A DNA stretch of 64,000 nucleotides from Salvia splendens. Lineage: Eukaryota; Streptophyta; Magnoliopsida; Lamiales; Lamiaceae. The stretch is taken from assembly GCF_004379255.2 (NCBI RefSeq), contig NC_056038.1, forward strand, positions 28,136,061 through 28,200,060. The letters run 5' to 3'. Position 1 is the first letter of the stretch. The number at the start of each line of letters is the position of its first letter. Shown in pieces: positions 1 to 10,771 of the stretch. The notes under the pieces were generated by a model. It did not search any database and was not told the DNA's origin. It saw only the letters and a list, made by a program, of their open reading frames with translations. The translations under genes and the position numbers were made by a program.

Positions 1-750
1 GAGTCGTGTCTCCTCCTGCTAAATCAGGTTGTACGCATAGTCGACGGAGGGAAGCGAGTCCATTTTCAGTATCTCCCTCTTGGTTGTTTCATATTTGCTA
101 TCAATTGCATATAGAAACTGACATACTCTCTGATCTTGTATGAATTTGTTATGAATCTCCATATCCTCTGGACATTTCATTGGGTTCGTCTGTTTTTGAT
201 CAATTGAAATCCAGATCTCTCCCAACCGGCTCCATATTTCTTCTAATGAACTGATTCCTTGTCTTAGTGTGGTTGCTTTGAACTGAAGGTCATACACCTA
301 GATTTTATCTCTTCCACTCCCATATGTGACGGCCAACGCATCCCAGATATGCTTCACCGTCGGATGTTGTGAAACTCGACTAACCAGTCGAGGCTCGATG
401 TTTTGTATTAACCAAGTGATCACACAGTGATCGGCTTGTTGCCACTGTGTGAAGGCTGGATCAGTTCGAGGTGGGGAAGGAGGCACTCCGGTGACGTGAG
501 AGACCATTCCCAGACCACTTATTGCCGTCTTTATCAATACGGACCAAAGGGCGTAATTTTCTCCATTTAACTTGTTCCCACCAATGTGGAGGGGCTGCGT
601 GTCGATTCTGAATGGCACGACAGCTGTTTCTGGTGGATTTGGTTGGTTCATCGCAAAACTATTGCGCATAAAATTGGTAAACTGCCGGGCAAATTCATCT
701 GCCATAGATGAATCTGAGGTTTCGGTTACTATATAGTTGTCATTTGACAT
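1..750 (-). pseudogene. copia gag-like polyprotein N-terminus, interrupted by stop codons
   Basis: The 150-residue segment ending at 298 contains the copia gag signature (LNGENYALWSVLIKTAI, then TWLIQNIEPRLVSRVSQHP and IWDALAVTYGSG), matching the UBN2/DUF4219-type capsid region. The reading frame stops at a TAG (298-300) and resumes immediately in the same frame with VYDLQFKATTLRQG, the expected continuation, so this is one gene with a nonsense mutation. A second in-frame TAG lies at 19-21. The start ATG (748-750) follows the PBS by about 110 nt, normal for copia. The product would be the structural capsid protein of virus-like particles. As it stands the copy cannot make full-length Gag without readthrough. 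Confidence 0.8.
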
Positions 751-860
751 TTTGGCTTATGGTTACAGGTACAACGGAAAAAGGAAAAACAAAAAAAAAA
801 TGAGAAGGGGCCGAGAAAGGTATCAAGGACGATGATGATACCTTATCTGAGTCCAAACCC

Positions 861-872
861 GCTCTGATACCA
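861..872 (-). promoter_or_regulatory. copia primer-binding site
   Basis: Minus-strand TGGTATCAGAGC lies directly inside the LTR end. It is complementary to the 3' end of initiator tRNA-Met, the usual primer of plant copia elements. Confidence 0.85.
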
Positions 873-1127
873 TGTTAAATGGTATAGACAACATATTTAG
901 AGAAGAAAGCAATGGGAGAAGATAATTGTATTTGATTGAATGATGAAATGGTACTCAACACCCATATATTTATAGGGATGTTGGTGACCTTTGAGATCCT
1001 ACAATAAATGTATATTCATGGAACTACACTATTATTGGAACATGCACATCTTCAATGCTTCTTGGAACTCCATTCTTGGAACTCTATTATTCTTTAATGC
1101 TTATTGATACTTCCCCTTTTCTCAACA
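873..1127 (-). repeat. copia 5' LTR (255 bp)
   Basis: The segment begins TGTTAAAT and ends CTCAACA on the plus strand, giving TGTT...AACA inverted ends. It is bounded on the left by the PBS. The partner LTR is outside the window. Confidence 0.8.
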
Positions 1128-1830
1128 CCCGCTACCTGACGATAACGGGAAACGGGGCGGGATCGGGTAGTGTGTTTTAGAGTTTTGCGGGTAGCGGATA
1201 TACCCACTTCCCGCGCGGGTATACCCGTTAGTCTCGATAATACCCGTTATTATTAGTATTAGTCATATTCCATCTTTTAATACTCTATCCGTTCCATATT
1301 AATAGGATGTTTCAAATAGTTAAAGTGGAGAAAAAAAGTAAATAGTTAAATAATAATAGTCATATACGCACTCATTTTGAAAAATTAAAAATAAATAGTT
1401 AGAACAAAGAAAAAATAAAGTAAGATAGATAATAATGTAGAGACGTGTATTTATATTATTATATTTCCAAAATGAGGGAAGAAAATGAAATGCCTCTACT
1501 AAGGCGGAACAGTGAGAGTACTTTATATAATCTAAGAGTTCTTTTAAAACATTTTATATTCAAACAAACATACAATTGAAAACTCACCGAAACTAGCTAT
1601 TGAGTGTCCCCTCACTTTTATTCTCAATCTATTCAACGTTTACCATCGATATTAACAAAGTAAATTAGGGTACATTGATGGTTATTATGGTTTTTAAATT
1701 TTTTATTAGGATTTTGGGTCGGGTACGAGATACCCGACACGGGGTATGTCGCGGGGCGGGTATTGAGACAACAAGTTTGGCTAAAATCAGGTATGGGTAC
1801 CCGTGGGTAACCCGTTTCGCCATCCCTCTG
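1128..1830. mobile_element. hAT-type DNA transposon remnant with GGGTA-rich subterminal repeats
   Basis: Both flanks (about 1128-1250 and 1705-1825) are packed with CGGGTA/TACCCG motifs, as in the subterminal regions of plant hAT elements. The right end, read inward on the minus strand, is CAGAGGGATGGCGAAACGGG, a typical hAT-like terminus. The left end is missing, apparently removed or split by the copia element. A Stowaway-like MITE occupies 1283-1518. No transposase coding sequence is visible. Confidence 0.55.
1283..1518. mobile_element. Stowaway-like MITE (236 bp)
   Basis: Degenerate CTCTATCCGTTCC left end and matching inverted right end, flanked by TA at 1281-1282 and 1519-1520. It is inserted in the interior of the hAT remnant. 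Confidence 0.55.
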
Positions 1831-4700
1831 CAATGAAAATCGGATAAAAATAAAATAATCCAGGCTGTCAGTTTGAGGTATCGTTTTCAGTTGTAGGTGG
1901 GTCTAAATGTAACTTTAATAATTTATGGTCTGATTTATTCGAAATCAATTGATTGATTATTTAGCTAATTTCAATCCAATATCATGTGGGTCATCTTATA
2001 AGAAAGCAGTTTGCATATGAAGACGAATCCTTCCACCACTTGGCATGTTATGTTGGAGATAATATGACTACATTTTAGTATTCTCAATTTTCTAAAGCTA
2101 CAAAGTACAATCGATCAATCATTTAATTAATTTGATTTTTTTAGTACTAGCATGGAATGTAACGGAAATAGCAATGTGAAAGTGTCACTTATTTAATGAT
2201 CCTATGTATCAAAAATTCATAATTCGTAGGGTAGACCTCTAGGAAAGGGTATTATTAGAAAATGTTCCATTGACCTGAATTATCAATTGATGGAACTAAA
2301 TCTGAACCAAAGTATGCCAGGATTAATAGATTTTTTTAAGTATCCCCTTTAAAAAACATACTCCACAAACCGATGACTTTGATCCATCCACATGTTCGTA
2401 TTTAATTAAGCATAAAAGAAATTCTCATGGATTAATAAATAAAATCATTTTTTTGCTTTGGCTCCATGATTAATTGGAATGATTTTCTAAATTTCTTATT
2501 GTAGTTTGAGTAGATGATCCTCAATTTTATATAGTGCACATTTATATAACGCACTTGTATAATTAACAAAAGATTAGGAGACTGTAAAACCTAACAATAA
2601 AAGCAGAGGAAATTGTTGGGTATTGACCGGTCTAAATAATGATGAGATACAACATGTAAAAGGATATAACTTAAAATGGAATACGATTGTAACTCTATTT
2701 TCTAGTTTTATTGTCCTTATTTGAACTACTCCATATGGTAAAAAAATGATAGTTCATGCTTGAGTTAATAAACGATCATGATAGTTTGGTAGTTTTCGTA
2801 TTTGACCATTTTATCTTTATATAACTACCAAACTTCGGTAACATAAAAATTGATTTTCTTGCATATATATAAAGCATATTTTTTTGCATGCAAGCTCTTA
2901 AATAGGACTAGGAGTTACATATTTCTTGTCATTACTAGGTAGCCCCCCTACTCGAAAAATATTCATTTAACCACCGTGATTTAATTCAATATTGATTATG
3001 ACCATGCAAGTTTAGCTATTACAAGATCATATTTAAGTAGCTGATTATAAACGTTTTCTAACCGATTGATAGTGATAAGTACTCCTAAGAAAATGTTAAT
3101 TAATTATCGAATAAATTACTAGAAACGTCTATAATAATTGCTTTAGGTGTGGAAAAGAGACAACTATGACTGGGCCAAAAATTAAGATCGTTGGTAAAAT
3201 TTTTGTCGTAAATGGTTTTTGACAAGAATCCCGTTGATTAAGCTCCGATCCAGTCTTATTTGATTTGATATAAAATACAATTTGATTCATAAAAATCTAA
3301 AAAGAAAAAAAGAAAAAGAAACCATAACTTCTTTTTGTAATTCATTCAAACAACTTAGCAAAAAAAAAAAAAAGAGCGGCCTTGATCAATTCTATTAATT
3401 TCACGTTACATTCAATCACACCTTAAGATAGGTGAAAAGATATATAAATTGGATTAATATATATTAAGTACGTATATGATATTTAAGTACTCCAATTAAT
3501 TAATTGAAGCAAACATAATATTTAAGATCTCCCTGCCTTCTTAAATTGAACTGTTCTAGAAAATGTTCATGCATCGGATAATTTTATGAATATTAATATT
3601 AGTGAATTCTTCTACATGATTCACTCAATTGCTGAAAGTATTACACAAGAATTATTCTCTATGTTATATAGTCTAATGCCGGACTCATAATTTCATATAT
3701 AAATCTAGATCATATTTTTTGTACTACTATATACTACTCCCCATTTTCGCTTATATAACTTTAATTTTCCTTTACCAGAATGACACCGCCCAGAACTACA
3801 TTTAAAAAAAACAATCCTTTCCTTTTTCCAAAGGAGAAGTAAATTAATTATTAATCATGCAAGTATCCTTAAATTCAGCAGGCATATCAGCCTTGAATAG
3901 TTGAACAACAAACACTTAAATGATACTAGTAACTAATAAAAAAGTTCATGAAACCTTTGGGTGCATGCATATGCTTTGCTTTGATCTAGCTGGTAGGACA
4001 AGAACCAAGTAAATAAATAATGAGCCTGGTAGGGCTTAGTTTCCTGGTCAAAAATTTAGCATGCAGTAGAGATTTGAAAAAAGGAAAGGGGCGGATTTAG
4101 CATTCAAAAATCAAAATTCATAATTTCCTACCAACTTGAGCTATACTTCTTCTAGTCCACCTCCTAATGTTGGCCCAAAGGGGCGGATTTCGTGGCACAA
4201 TTATCATCAATCATGTTTTTCTAAATAAAATAAATCAAAATCATTTTTGGTGAGTATTTTGTATATTGAATTTGTAATTATATTGTCACTGTAATTGCAA
4301 TTTTAGATTATTAAATTTGAAGTTATAATATTTTAATTTAAATAATACTTAATTGACACTCCATGGTATTTATTTAAATATAGAATTCAAATTATTAAAT
4401 TGAATGTGTATAAAATTTGAATTTAATTTCAAATCCAAATCATTTTATCTTACTTTCTGTTACAATTTCCACCTTGAATATTATCGGCAATTGCTAAGTC
4501 GCTCCAAAGAAAGATTTTGGAGGAAGACTACTTTTTCATTGACGGAACTAAATTTTTAATATTTCGCTAATTTATATGTGTGATAAAGAAGAATCTGGAA
4601 TGCTACTACAATTTAATCACATAAATTAGATATGTGTTTATTTGTTTTGATTACTACTACTCCTTTGAAGTTTTCACGATTATACTTTATCTGTAAGTTC
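1831..4700. other. gene-free AT-rich intergenic DNA
   Basis: No ORF with a recognisable domain, no paired terminal repeat and no RNA gene could be supported. It holds A-rich runs (about 3298-3320 and 3358-3374) and two short copies of a GGGGCGGATTT motif near 4090 and 4183. Confidence 0.6.
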
Positions 4701-5384
4701 TGTTAACAGATTAACGAGTCTGAATTAGGCAATGCATTTTGAACTAAATCTGAAAGAAGTTGATAAACAACACAAGAGGTAGAAAAAATGGAAAAAAATT
4801 GATGACACCTACCGTTGAGAGTAGGTGAGATGGCATGGACACCACACCACCCCTCTATTATCACATATCCGTACACCCCAAATATTCCTCTAGAATAAAC
4901 AGATATTTTCAACGTGACGAAACTACCCCTCTCACGAAATGACCAACGTGACGAAACTACCCCTCGATTTTGGAATCCGATGCTCCAATTTCGAAAGCCG
5001 CACGCGACGGCGCCTTTCTCCATAACTCAGTCACGCCGCTTCTACCGTTACTTTCCGTTTTCCTCGTTGTACGAACCGTACACTTTCCCAATCCCACCAT
5101 TCCCCTCTATACTTCATTTTGTACCTTTCCGTATATTCACGTGTATTATTATACGTTGCCTATCACCTGGAGTAGTAACATTCTTCTGCAATTTCAATTT
5201 CAGAGAAATCAAACAAATTATTATATCAGAGCTGAAGAAAAATACGTTTAATTAATCCTATTTTTCCGTCATAACTTTCTATTGAACAAAACCCAAGCCT
5301 CTCCGCTTCCACTTTGCTCACAACAAAGTTATATACTGTACAATCCAGAAGGCAGAGAGAAAAAGGAAAAATTATAGCACAGCT
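4701..5384. other. non-coding spacer downstream of the SAUR gene
   Basis: A 21-bp direct repeat (AACGTGACGAAACTACCCCT core) occurs at about 4911-4931 and 4944-4964. Overlapping ORFs on both strands have no family resemblance. The last 100 bp or so should be the 3' UTR of the minus-strand SAUR gene. Confidence 0.5.
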
Positions 5385-5744
5385 CTACAACTGATCGGTG
5401 AGCGAATTGAGAAGGTCCTGCGCGTCGGTGACGCCTATGCGGAGCGCCTCGAGCACGCGCTCGAAGATGAACACGTGGCAGGGGATGCGCAGCACGCCTT
5501 TCTGCTCGTAACCGTATTCCTGCTCCGATTTATTCAGCAGCATCACGAAGATCGGGTGATTCAACAGCTCCGCGCTCACCACGAATCGCTCCATCTCGTC
5601 GCCGACGTAGACCGGCAGGTGCCCCTCCGGAACGCCGACGGAGGAGGAGCGCTTCCGCAGCGACTCGGATTTCGATTGCGATCTGAGCAGCCAGTACTGC
5701 GACGAGTCGCCGACTTTGGATAATCTTCTGATGAGCTTCTTCAT
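5385..5744 (-). CDS. SAUR-like auxin-responsive protein (SAUR71/72 type)
   Basis: This intact single-exon ORF of 119 residues has the usual length for small auxin-up RNA proteins. The auxin-inducible domain spans about residues 36-105. Its core is visible as VPEGHLPVYVGDEMERFVV, then ELLNHPIFVMLL, QEYGYEQKGVLRIPC and a C-terminal helix. The N-terminus MKKLIRRLSKVGDSSQYWLL resembles the SAUR71/72 subgroup of Arabidopsis, which motivates that call. SAURs of known function inhibit PP2C-D phosphatases, which activates plasma-membrane H+-ATPases and promotes cell expansion; that role is inferred from the family. The start is the first ATG after a 5' leader with a TATA-like box 115 nt upstream. No TGTCTC auxin-response element was noticed nearby. 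No frameshift or missing core residue was seen. Confidence 0.92.
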   Translation of the reverse strand: MKKLIRRLSKVGDSSQYWLLRSQSKSESLRKRSSSVGVPEGHLPVYVGDEMERFVVSAELLNHPIFVMLLNKSEQEYGYEQKGVLRIPCHVFIFERVLEALRIGVTDAQDLLNSLTDQL

Positions 5745-5759
5745 GTCGATTGAGATCTC

Positions 5760-5799
5760 GAAATTGAAATTGAAATCGAAATCGAAATCGAAATCGAAA
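5760..5799 (-). repeat. hexanucleotide microsatellite in the SAUR 5' leader
   Basis: Two GAAATT and four GAAATC units in tandem (plus strand) lie 16-55 nt upstream of the SAUR ATG. On the transcript they read as a pyrimidine-rich GATTTC repeat, a sequence prone to length variation. Confidence 0.8.
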
Positions 5800-5858
5800 G
5801 AGAGAGGTGTTTAGGTTTAGTGAGAGAGAGTAATGGACGGGAAGATGAAGAGTAGGGG

Positions 5859-5866
5859 TATAAATA
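5859..5866 (-). promoter_or_regulatory. TATA-like box of the SAUR gene
   Basis: TATTTATA on the minus strand, 115 nt upstream of the ATG. This would place transcription start about 80-85 nt before the start codon. Confidence 0.5.
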
Positions 5867-5899
5867 CTGAGTGTACACAGAAAGGTTATTGAGAGGTAC

Positions 5900-6462
5900 A
5901 GATGTGCGTACTTGGCAGGTACAATTATTAGACTTATTTAATTAACTTTTTGCTTAATATAATTTGCCTAATTTTATACAACTAACTAACATTTTACACA
6001 CAAATGTTTTCCCGGAGTGGAAATTGCACTTTTCACGGACCGGGAAACACAAATCATGTGACACCGCTACTTCGCCTTATTTTAACTGCTTTTAATTTTA
6101 AAACCCTAAACTAAATTTAATTTACAAATTTTACTTTGGGACTAACTTGTTTAAATCTTCATTTGCGAGTTTAGGAGATTTCTTATTTGATTAATTGACC
6201 AAAAGTTTGGAGTTTCACAAGTACTACAAATGATCAACTGTCAATTTGATTAAAATTTCTTCCAAATTCCATGCTGGAATGTAGTCAAATGCGCAAACTC
6301 TTTTAATGAGCTCCTGAAATTAAGCATGAGCATTTAAGTTACACTTATTCTAATGTCTCCCTCATACATTTTGAAAGAGAAGCAAATATGGAGGCGGTGG
6401 ACAAGTTGAGAAATTTAATACTATTTCATATATTTCGAAACTGTCAATTTTTATCAGAATAA
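5900..6462. other. AT-rich spacer between SAUR and Harbinger element
   Basis: Upstream region of the SAUR gene. It contains a CATGTG motif near 6054, but no further structure was recognised. It ends in the TAA target site of the next element. Confidence 0.5.
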
Positions 6463-6469
6463 GGGCACC

Positions 6470-6610
6470 CGCAACGCGTTCCGCCGGCGTTCCGCGTGCC
6501 GTTCCGCCGGAACGGTTTCGCCGCGGAACGCGTTGCGGCGCACCGTTCCGCTCCCATTCCGTTCCGCGTGCCGACGGCACGGAACGCGGCACGGCTTGTG
6601 CCGCCACGCG
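6470..6610. repeat. GTTCCG-rich subterminal repeat cluster
   Basis: Many GTTCCGC/GCGGAAC motifs in both orientations can form GC-rich hairpins. Mirror motifs (GGAACGGTATA, about three copies, 7857-7882) lie just inside the right end. By analogy with Harbinger and hAT elements these may be binding sites for the element's own DNA-binding protein; this is inference. Confidence 0.6.
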
Positions 6611-6806
6611 CTCGGGCGACGTGGCGCTCCCCGCTTCGTGCGTGCTTCCCACTCGTCGGCCCGCGAGTGGGACACGTCAGCGATGACGCAATAATTATTT
6701 TTTTTTAAAAAAATATATTTTTATAAATTTTTTTTTAAAACGGTCATATTACCGTTTTTTTAACTTTTTTTTAATTTTTTTTATTTTTATTTTTATTTTC
6801 TTATTC

Positions 6807-6814
6807 TATAAATA
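6807..6814 (+). promoter_or_regulatory. TATA box of the Harbinger Myb-like ORF
   Basis: TATAAATA lies 98 nt upstream of the ATG at 6912, inside the element and following an AT-rich stretch, so the ORF appears to carry its own promoter. Confidence 0.6.
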
Positions 6815-6911
6815 CACCTAATTTATTACATTTCACACACAACTACACATCTACTCTTCCTAAACCAACATCAATTCCTCTCCAATTTTCTATTTCAATC
6901 TCCTTCACAAA

Positions 6912-7856
6912 ATGTCCGGCGACGGAAAATACGGCGGTGGCGGCTCCGGTGGGTGGGATCTCAACGCGTTCGGCGATTGGGAGACCATGTACAACACACT
7001 AGGTGGTTCCGGGTCGTCGACGCCGGGCACCCAGGGGTCGGCGACGCCGGGTGGGTACCAACCACTCACTTTCAAAGTGGATGCCTACGCTCGACCACCC
7101 GGCTCGCGGCTTTCTCAGGGTTTGTCCCAGATTCGGGAGGATATCCCCGTAGAAGCCACCCAGGGAGGAAGCCGAGGCGGTGGAAGCTCTAGGGCTGCGT
7201 CTGAGGCACCCGAGGAGGAGGAGGAGGAGGAACTGGAGGATCTGGGCCGGCATCCGTACAACAACGAAGAAACTAAGGCGGTGTACACCGCCTGGCTCAC
7301 CGTCTCGTACGATCCCATCGTCGGGAACCAACAAGCCGCCAAGTGCTTCTGGGAAAAGGTCCGTGATGTCTACCACCAGACTAAGCCGAAAGGGGTCCGG
7401 AAGCGCAAATATACAATGCTCCGTGCTCACTTTGGCCGAGTCGACGCACAGGTCAAAAAATTTTGCGGCATCTACTCGGCCGAAGCGGCGAACTACCAAA
7501 GCGGAGCTTCGGGCGCCGACATTCTGAGGGCGGCTTTGCGCGTCTTCTACCAGGACACCGGTCTACAGTTCAAATATGTTGATATTTGGCAGCTCGTCAA
7601 GGACGAGGAAAGGTGGGCCGGCGATGTCCGCTCGAGCTCGGGCTCAACCTCAAAGCGCACGAAGCACACGACGAGCGACCACTACTCGTCTGGTGACACC
7701 GGTGAGGCCAGCGAGGGTACACCGCAGGTGTTTGGGGGTACGGGGGATCCAACGCCCGACGAATACGGGGGATCCAGCCGTGGGCGCCGTCGGCCGCAAG
7801 GGACGAAGGCGGCGAAGACGGCTAGAGCGAGGAAGGGCCCTCAAATAGTGGTTTAA
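6912..7856 (+). CDS. Harbinger ORF1-type Myb/SANT-like DNA-binding protein
   Basis: This intact 314-residue ORF has a Gly/Ser-rich N-terminus (1-100) and an acidic run of Glu around 101-109. A Myb/SANT-like trihelix region follows at about 112-235, with conserved aromatic positions (YTAWLTVSYDPIVGNQQ, CFWEKVRDVYHQT, WQLVKDEERW). The tail (245-314) is Ser/Thr-rich and ends in a basic segment. Plant databases often mislabel this family glutathione S-transferase T3-like; it corresponds to the ORF1 companion protein of PIF/Harbinger elements. In that superfamily ORF1 binds subterminal DNA and helps bring the transposase to the nucleus. Enclosing TIRs, TAA duplications and GC-rich codons unlike the neighbours support transposon origin. 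A domesticated regulator cannot be excluded, since the frame is open. Confidence 0.8.
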   Translation: MSGDGKYGGGGSGGWDLNAFGDWETMYNTLGGSGSSTPGTQGSATPGGYQPLTFKVDAYARPPGSRLSQGLSQIREDIPVEATQGGSRGGGSSRAASEAPEEEEEEELEDLGRHPYNNEETKAVYTAWLTVSYDPIVGNQQAAKCFWEKVRDVYHQTKPKGVRKRKYTMLRAHFGRVDAQVKKFCGIYSAEAANYQSGASGADILRAALRVFYQDTGLQFKYVDIWQLVKDEERWAGDVRSSSGSTSKRTKHTTSDHYSSGDTGEASEGTPQVFGGTGDPTPDEYGGSSRGRRRPQGTKAAKTARARKGPQIVV

Positions 7857-8039
7857 GGAACGGTATAGGAACGGTATAGGAACAGCGTTGTGGATGGCCT
7901 AATGTCGTTTTGAGCTGACGACATATGAATTTTAAATATAAATACTCAGATTGGAATTCCATGTCCCGCTGAATTTCAGATGCCGAACAAATTCGAACCT
8001 AGACATAATTCTAAAATATAAGAATTTGGATACTAAATA

Positions 8040-8218
8040 CTCCCTTCGTCCCGCACTACTCGCACCTTTCCTTTTGGGCACGGAGATTAAGGAATGAGTG
8101 ATAGACAAAGTCAACAATTACGGCTGTAGGTATAAATTGTTACCAAAAATGGAAAGAGTGCAAATAACTTGGGATGCCCAGAAAGAAAATAAGTGCAAGT
8201 AGTGCGAGACGGAGGGAG
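8040..8218. mobile_element. Stowaway-like MITE, 179-bp family A
   Basis: CTCCCTTCGTCCCGCACTAC left end, matching inverted right end, TA at 8038-8039 and 8219-8220. An inverted-orientation relative of exactly the same length lies at 30801-30979. Confidence 0.85.
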
Positions 8219-8220
8219 TA

Positions 8221-9073
8221 TTAACTATTAAAAAATATTGATACATAAAGCCACATTTCTTCCACTATATATGAAACCATATATTATGACTTCATTCACT
8301 CTTCAGCCCAATATAAGTACCAACGGAAAACGGTGACTAAATAAAATGTTCACCTAATTATGCTTATAAACAAAGAACAATCATTGTTTTTAATTAAACC
8401 ATAGTCCAATGGGTGAGAAACAGTCTACTAAACTGAATAGAATAATATTTATGTAAATAAATAAAAATAAACAATATGATTCTGACAGTTGAGTCTACTG
8501 GGATTCTTCCGATTCAAGAAATTTTCCACATCCAGTTCAGACTTAAAACAAGTGTATTCACATTGGAATAGGCAGTACGCCGACGATATTTTTAGATTAA
8601 ATATATATGTTTAATTATTTATTTATATTCCTATTTATAAAATATTTAAAATCAATCATTAGCACTATGTATTAATTACGTGGTGTACAAGAACATAAAC
8701 AGGTTACGTTGCTGGAATTTCTATATTTATAAGTATTATATTAACATGAGACGCGTATTTGCATTGTAGTTTCATGAAGTTTTCCGTCATTTTAAAATAA
8801 TAGTATAGTATTATTTTATGTTAACAAATTAAATTTATACTATAAACACTAAGTATGGAAACTTCATATAAATAATAGGAGTCATGATTCAATCAGACCT
8901 TGTCCAGTAAACCCTTTCGAAGTATTTATTCGAGAAGAAATTTGACTTTGGACTATATATTATAATAGTATATCAATAAATCCATATATTTATTTCCTCA
9001 ATTTAGTCTAATATATACTCCCTCTGTTATATAGAAATAAGTTATTCGAGGATGACACAAGTTTTAATACATA
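8221..9073. other. gene-free AT-rich DNA
   Basis: No coding or RNA feature found. An isolated CTCCCTCTG end at about 9015 looks like a broken MITE terminus. Confidence 0.5.
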
Positions 9074-9303
9074 CTCCCTCCGTTTCAAAATAAGATTTAC
9101 ATTTTATCGTTTCAGGTTCGTCCCACAATAAGTTACATTTCACTTTTACCATAAATGGTAAGTAGGACCTACATTCCATTAACCCACTTCACGCACGTTC
9201 TATTATAAAACCAATATAAAAAAATGGACCACTTCAAGTCTTCAATCATTTTCCACTAACTTTTCCAATCCTCTATTTATTTACATTTCTAAAACTAGTG
9301 TAC

Positions 9304-10729
9304 TGCTACGCTCGGATTTTGCACTGTTTTAAGACCCTTATTTGGTCTATTTTGAGTGTCACAGTTCCATTACACGTCCATTAATTGCATATTTTATCTA
9401 TTTTGGTATCTTGACGTGTTTTGTGAGAAATGTGCGTATTCGAACCTAAAAAGATAGCTAAAAGTTGAAGTTGGAAATCTGGAGCTTTCGAGACGTCCAG
9501 CGGTCTGCTGCAACTCAGCCAGCGACCGCTGGCGACCACCAACTGTTGAAAGTTGTGCATGAAAAGAGGAACACGCCCAACGACCGCTTCGAATGGTCCA
9601 GAAGCTACGGGACGATTTCCAGCGACTGCTGGAGCGAAGTGTAGCGGCCGCTGTCCGAGAGGCAGAGGCTACGGATCTACCCACAGCGACCGCTGCCCAG
9701 GTGCAGCGGTCCGCTGGGAAAATGCGGTGCACAAATTTGACCTACTTTCCCTCCAAGGTTTACCATACTTAGCCACTTTTTGCCTTATTTGCTGATGGAT
9801 GATTTTATAACTATATATACCCCCTCAAACCTCTTCCATAAGGATCTTCTTTCTGCAACATAATTTCAAAGCATAATATTTGAGAGTTCTTACTTGTTCA
9901 TCAAGGTGCAAGGGTTTGAAGAAGGAATCAAGAGAAGATCAAGGCTACAAGGATTCAACCTTTGGGTTTTATTACTTTAGTTCTTATGTTCACTTTGTTT
10001 TCCGTACAAACTATGTTTTTAGCTTATTCTATCATGTGTAACTAAACTCATAGGATTCTAGGGATGTGTTAGTAACTATTTTGGTTATACAATTCCGTTT
10101 TGCTAATTAATATCTGTTTTGTTCTTACTTCGTTTATTCCCTAAGTAATTGGATAATGCTTCACGTTTGAGTGACACATTCTGTGATGTTTTAATATAAC
10201 TTGCTACATAATCGTGTGAGGAGGTTGGCGAGTTAGATCCACTTAGAAGACACTACAATTAGCTTCCATTAAAACGACACTGTTAATTGAGAGTGAGGAC
10301 TTTTCAAGGGTCTTAGGAGCTTTTAGGAGTTACGGATCTAGGATTGACAACCCTAGTGTTAGTAATCTATGTTTGTATCGCATGAGCATAAATTTGGCGA
10401 CTCGTCCTACTGAAGTAAGAACTGTGCTAGGGTATTGTAGTAGGAATTTGTATAACCATAACTGTGAACGCACATCCCTGGAATTCCCGTATCTCATATA
10501 TCTATCTCTGTGTTTTATTTGCAAAAGTTGTTTATTTCTGCTTTCATTATGTTTTTATTTTCAAAAATCCAAAATTCTCTCGGATTTTCAAATAGTGAAA
10601 TACGCTTAGTAGAAGGTAGCCAATTTGTGATTATTCTCCCTGTGTTCGATATCCGGTACTGACCTTTAGCTATACTATTCTTACCATGTATACTTGCATG
10701 TATTTTTAGTGTTAATAAAGAGTGCATCA
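9304..10729 (+). mobile_element. solo LTR of a Ty3/gypsy element (1,426 bp) with perfect TSD
   Basis: It begins TGCTACGCTCGG, ends GAGTGCATCA and is flanked by identical TGTAC pentamers (9299-9303 and 10730-10734). A TATATATA box at 9812-9819 would serve as the LTR promoter. Near its 3' end the phrase TCCCTGTGTTCGATATCC resembles the 3' LTR region of the Athila element here (near 48586). A diverged relative lies inverted at 12776-14155. No internal coding region is attached, so it was probably formed by LTR-LTR recombination. Confidence 0.85.
9495..9720. repeat. palindromic CAGCGGTCGCTG motif array in the solo LTR
   Basis: About eight variants of AGCGACCGCTGG / CCAGCGGTCGCT occur in 225 bp upstream of the LTR TATA box. 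Each is close to self-complementary. The related fragment at 13990-14155 carries the same motif at different spacing. Confidence 0.75.
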
Positions 10730-10771
10730 TGTACACATTAAATGTAACTCTTATTGTAGGACATATGGAGT

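Larger units (their letters stand above)
1..1127 (-). mobile_element. Ty1/copia LTR retrotransposon, 5' part, runs off the left edge
   Basis: Read on the minus strand, an LTR (873-1127) is followed by a primer-binding site and a gag region that continues past position 1. The order LTR, PBS, gag is what a copia element oriented right to left should show. The other LTR lies outside the window, so the target duplication cannot be tested. The LTR abuts the GGGTA-rich end of a hAT remnant, suggesting copia inserted into or beside that older element. Confidence 0.85.
6463..7899 (+). mobile_element. PIF/Harbinger-like transposon carrying only a Myb-like ORF (1,437 bp)
   Basis: The left end GGGCACCCGCAACGCG and the right end (inward GGCCATCCACAACGCT) match at 12 of 16 positions. 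Both sides carry TAA (6460-6462 and 7900-7902), the 3-bp target duplication typical of PIF/Harbinger. Autonomous members encode a DDE transposase and a Myb/SANT ORF1; only the ORF1-like gene is present here. GTTCCG motifs cluster at the left end and GGAACGG motifs at the right end, in inverted orientation. The element is non-autonomous but looks young, because its ORF is intact and its ends are clean. Confidence 0.75.
9074..10770. mobile_element. Stowaway-like MITE split by a solo LTR
   Basis: The left part (9074-9303) is a typical CTCCCTCCG MITE. Its missing right end (AACTCTTATTGTAGGAC...GGAG, ending 10770, then TA) appears after the solo LTR. Removing the LTR and one 5-bp duplication leaves about 270 bp, the usual size for this MITE family here. 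Confidence 0.8.

Noticed and set aside
4703..5255. Overlapping ORFs on both strands (about 106 and 113 codons)
   Set aside because: No family resemblance, overlapping antisense frames, and a direct repeat inside; treated as non-coding.
6362..6708. GC-rich ORFs on both strands
   Set aside because: They are translations of the GTTCCG repeat cluster at the end of the Harbinger-type element.
6999..7848. Antisense and shifted ORFs inside the Myb-like gene
   Set aside because: Shadow frames of a GC-rich real gene; the plus-strand frame at 6912-7856 alone has domain structure.
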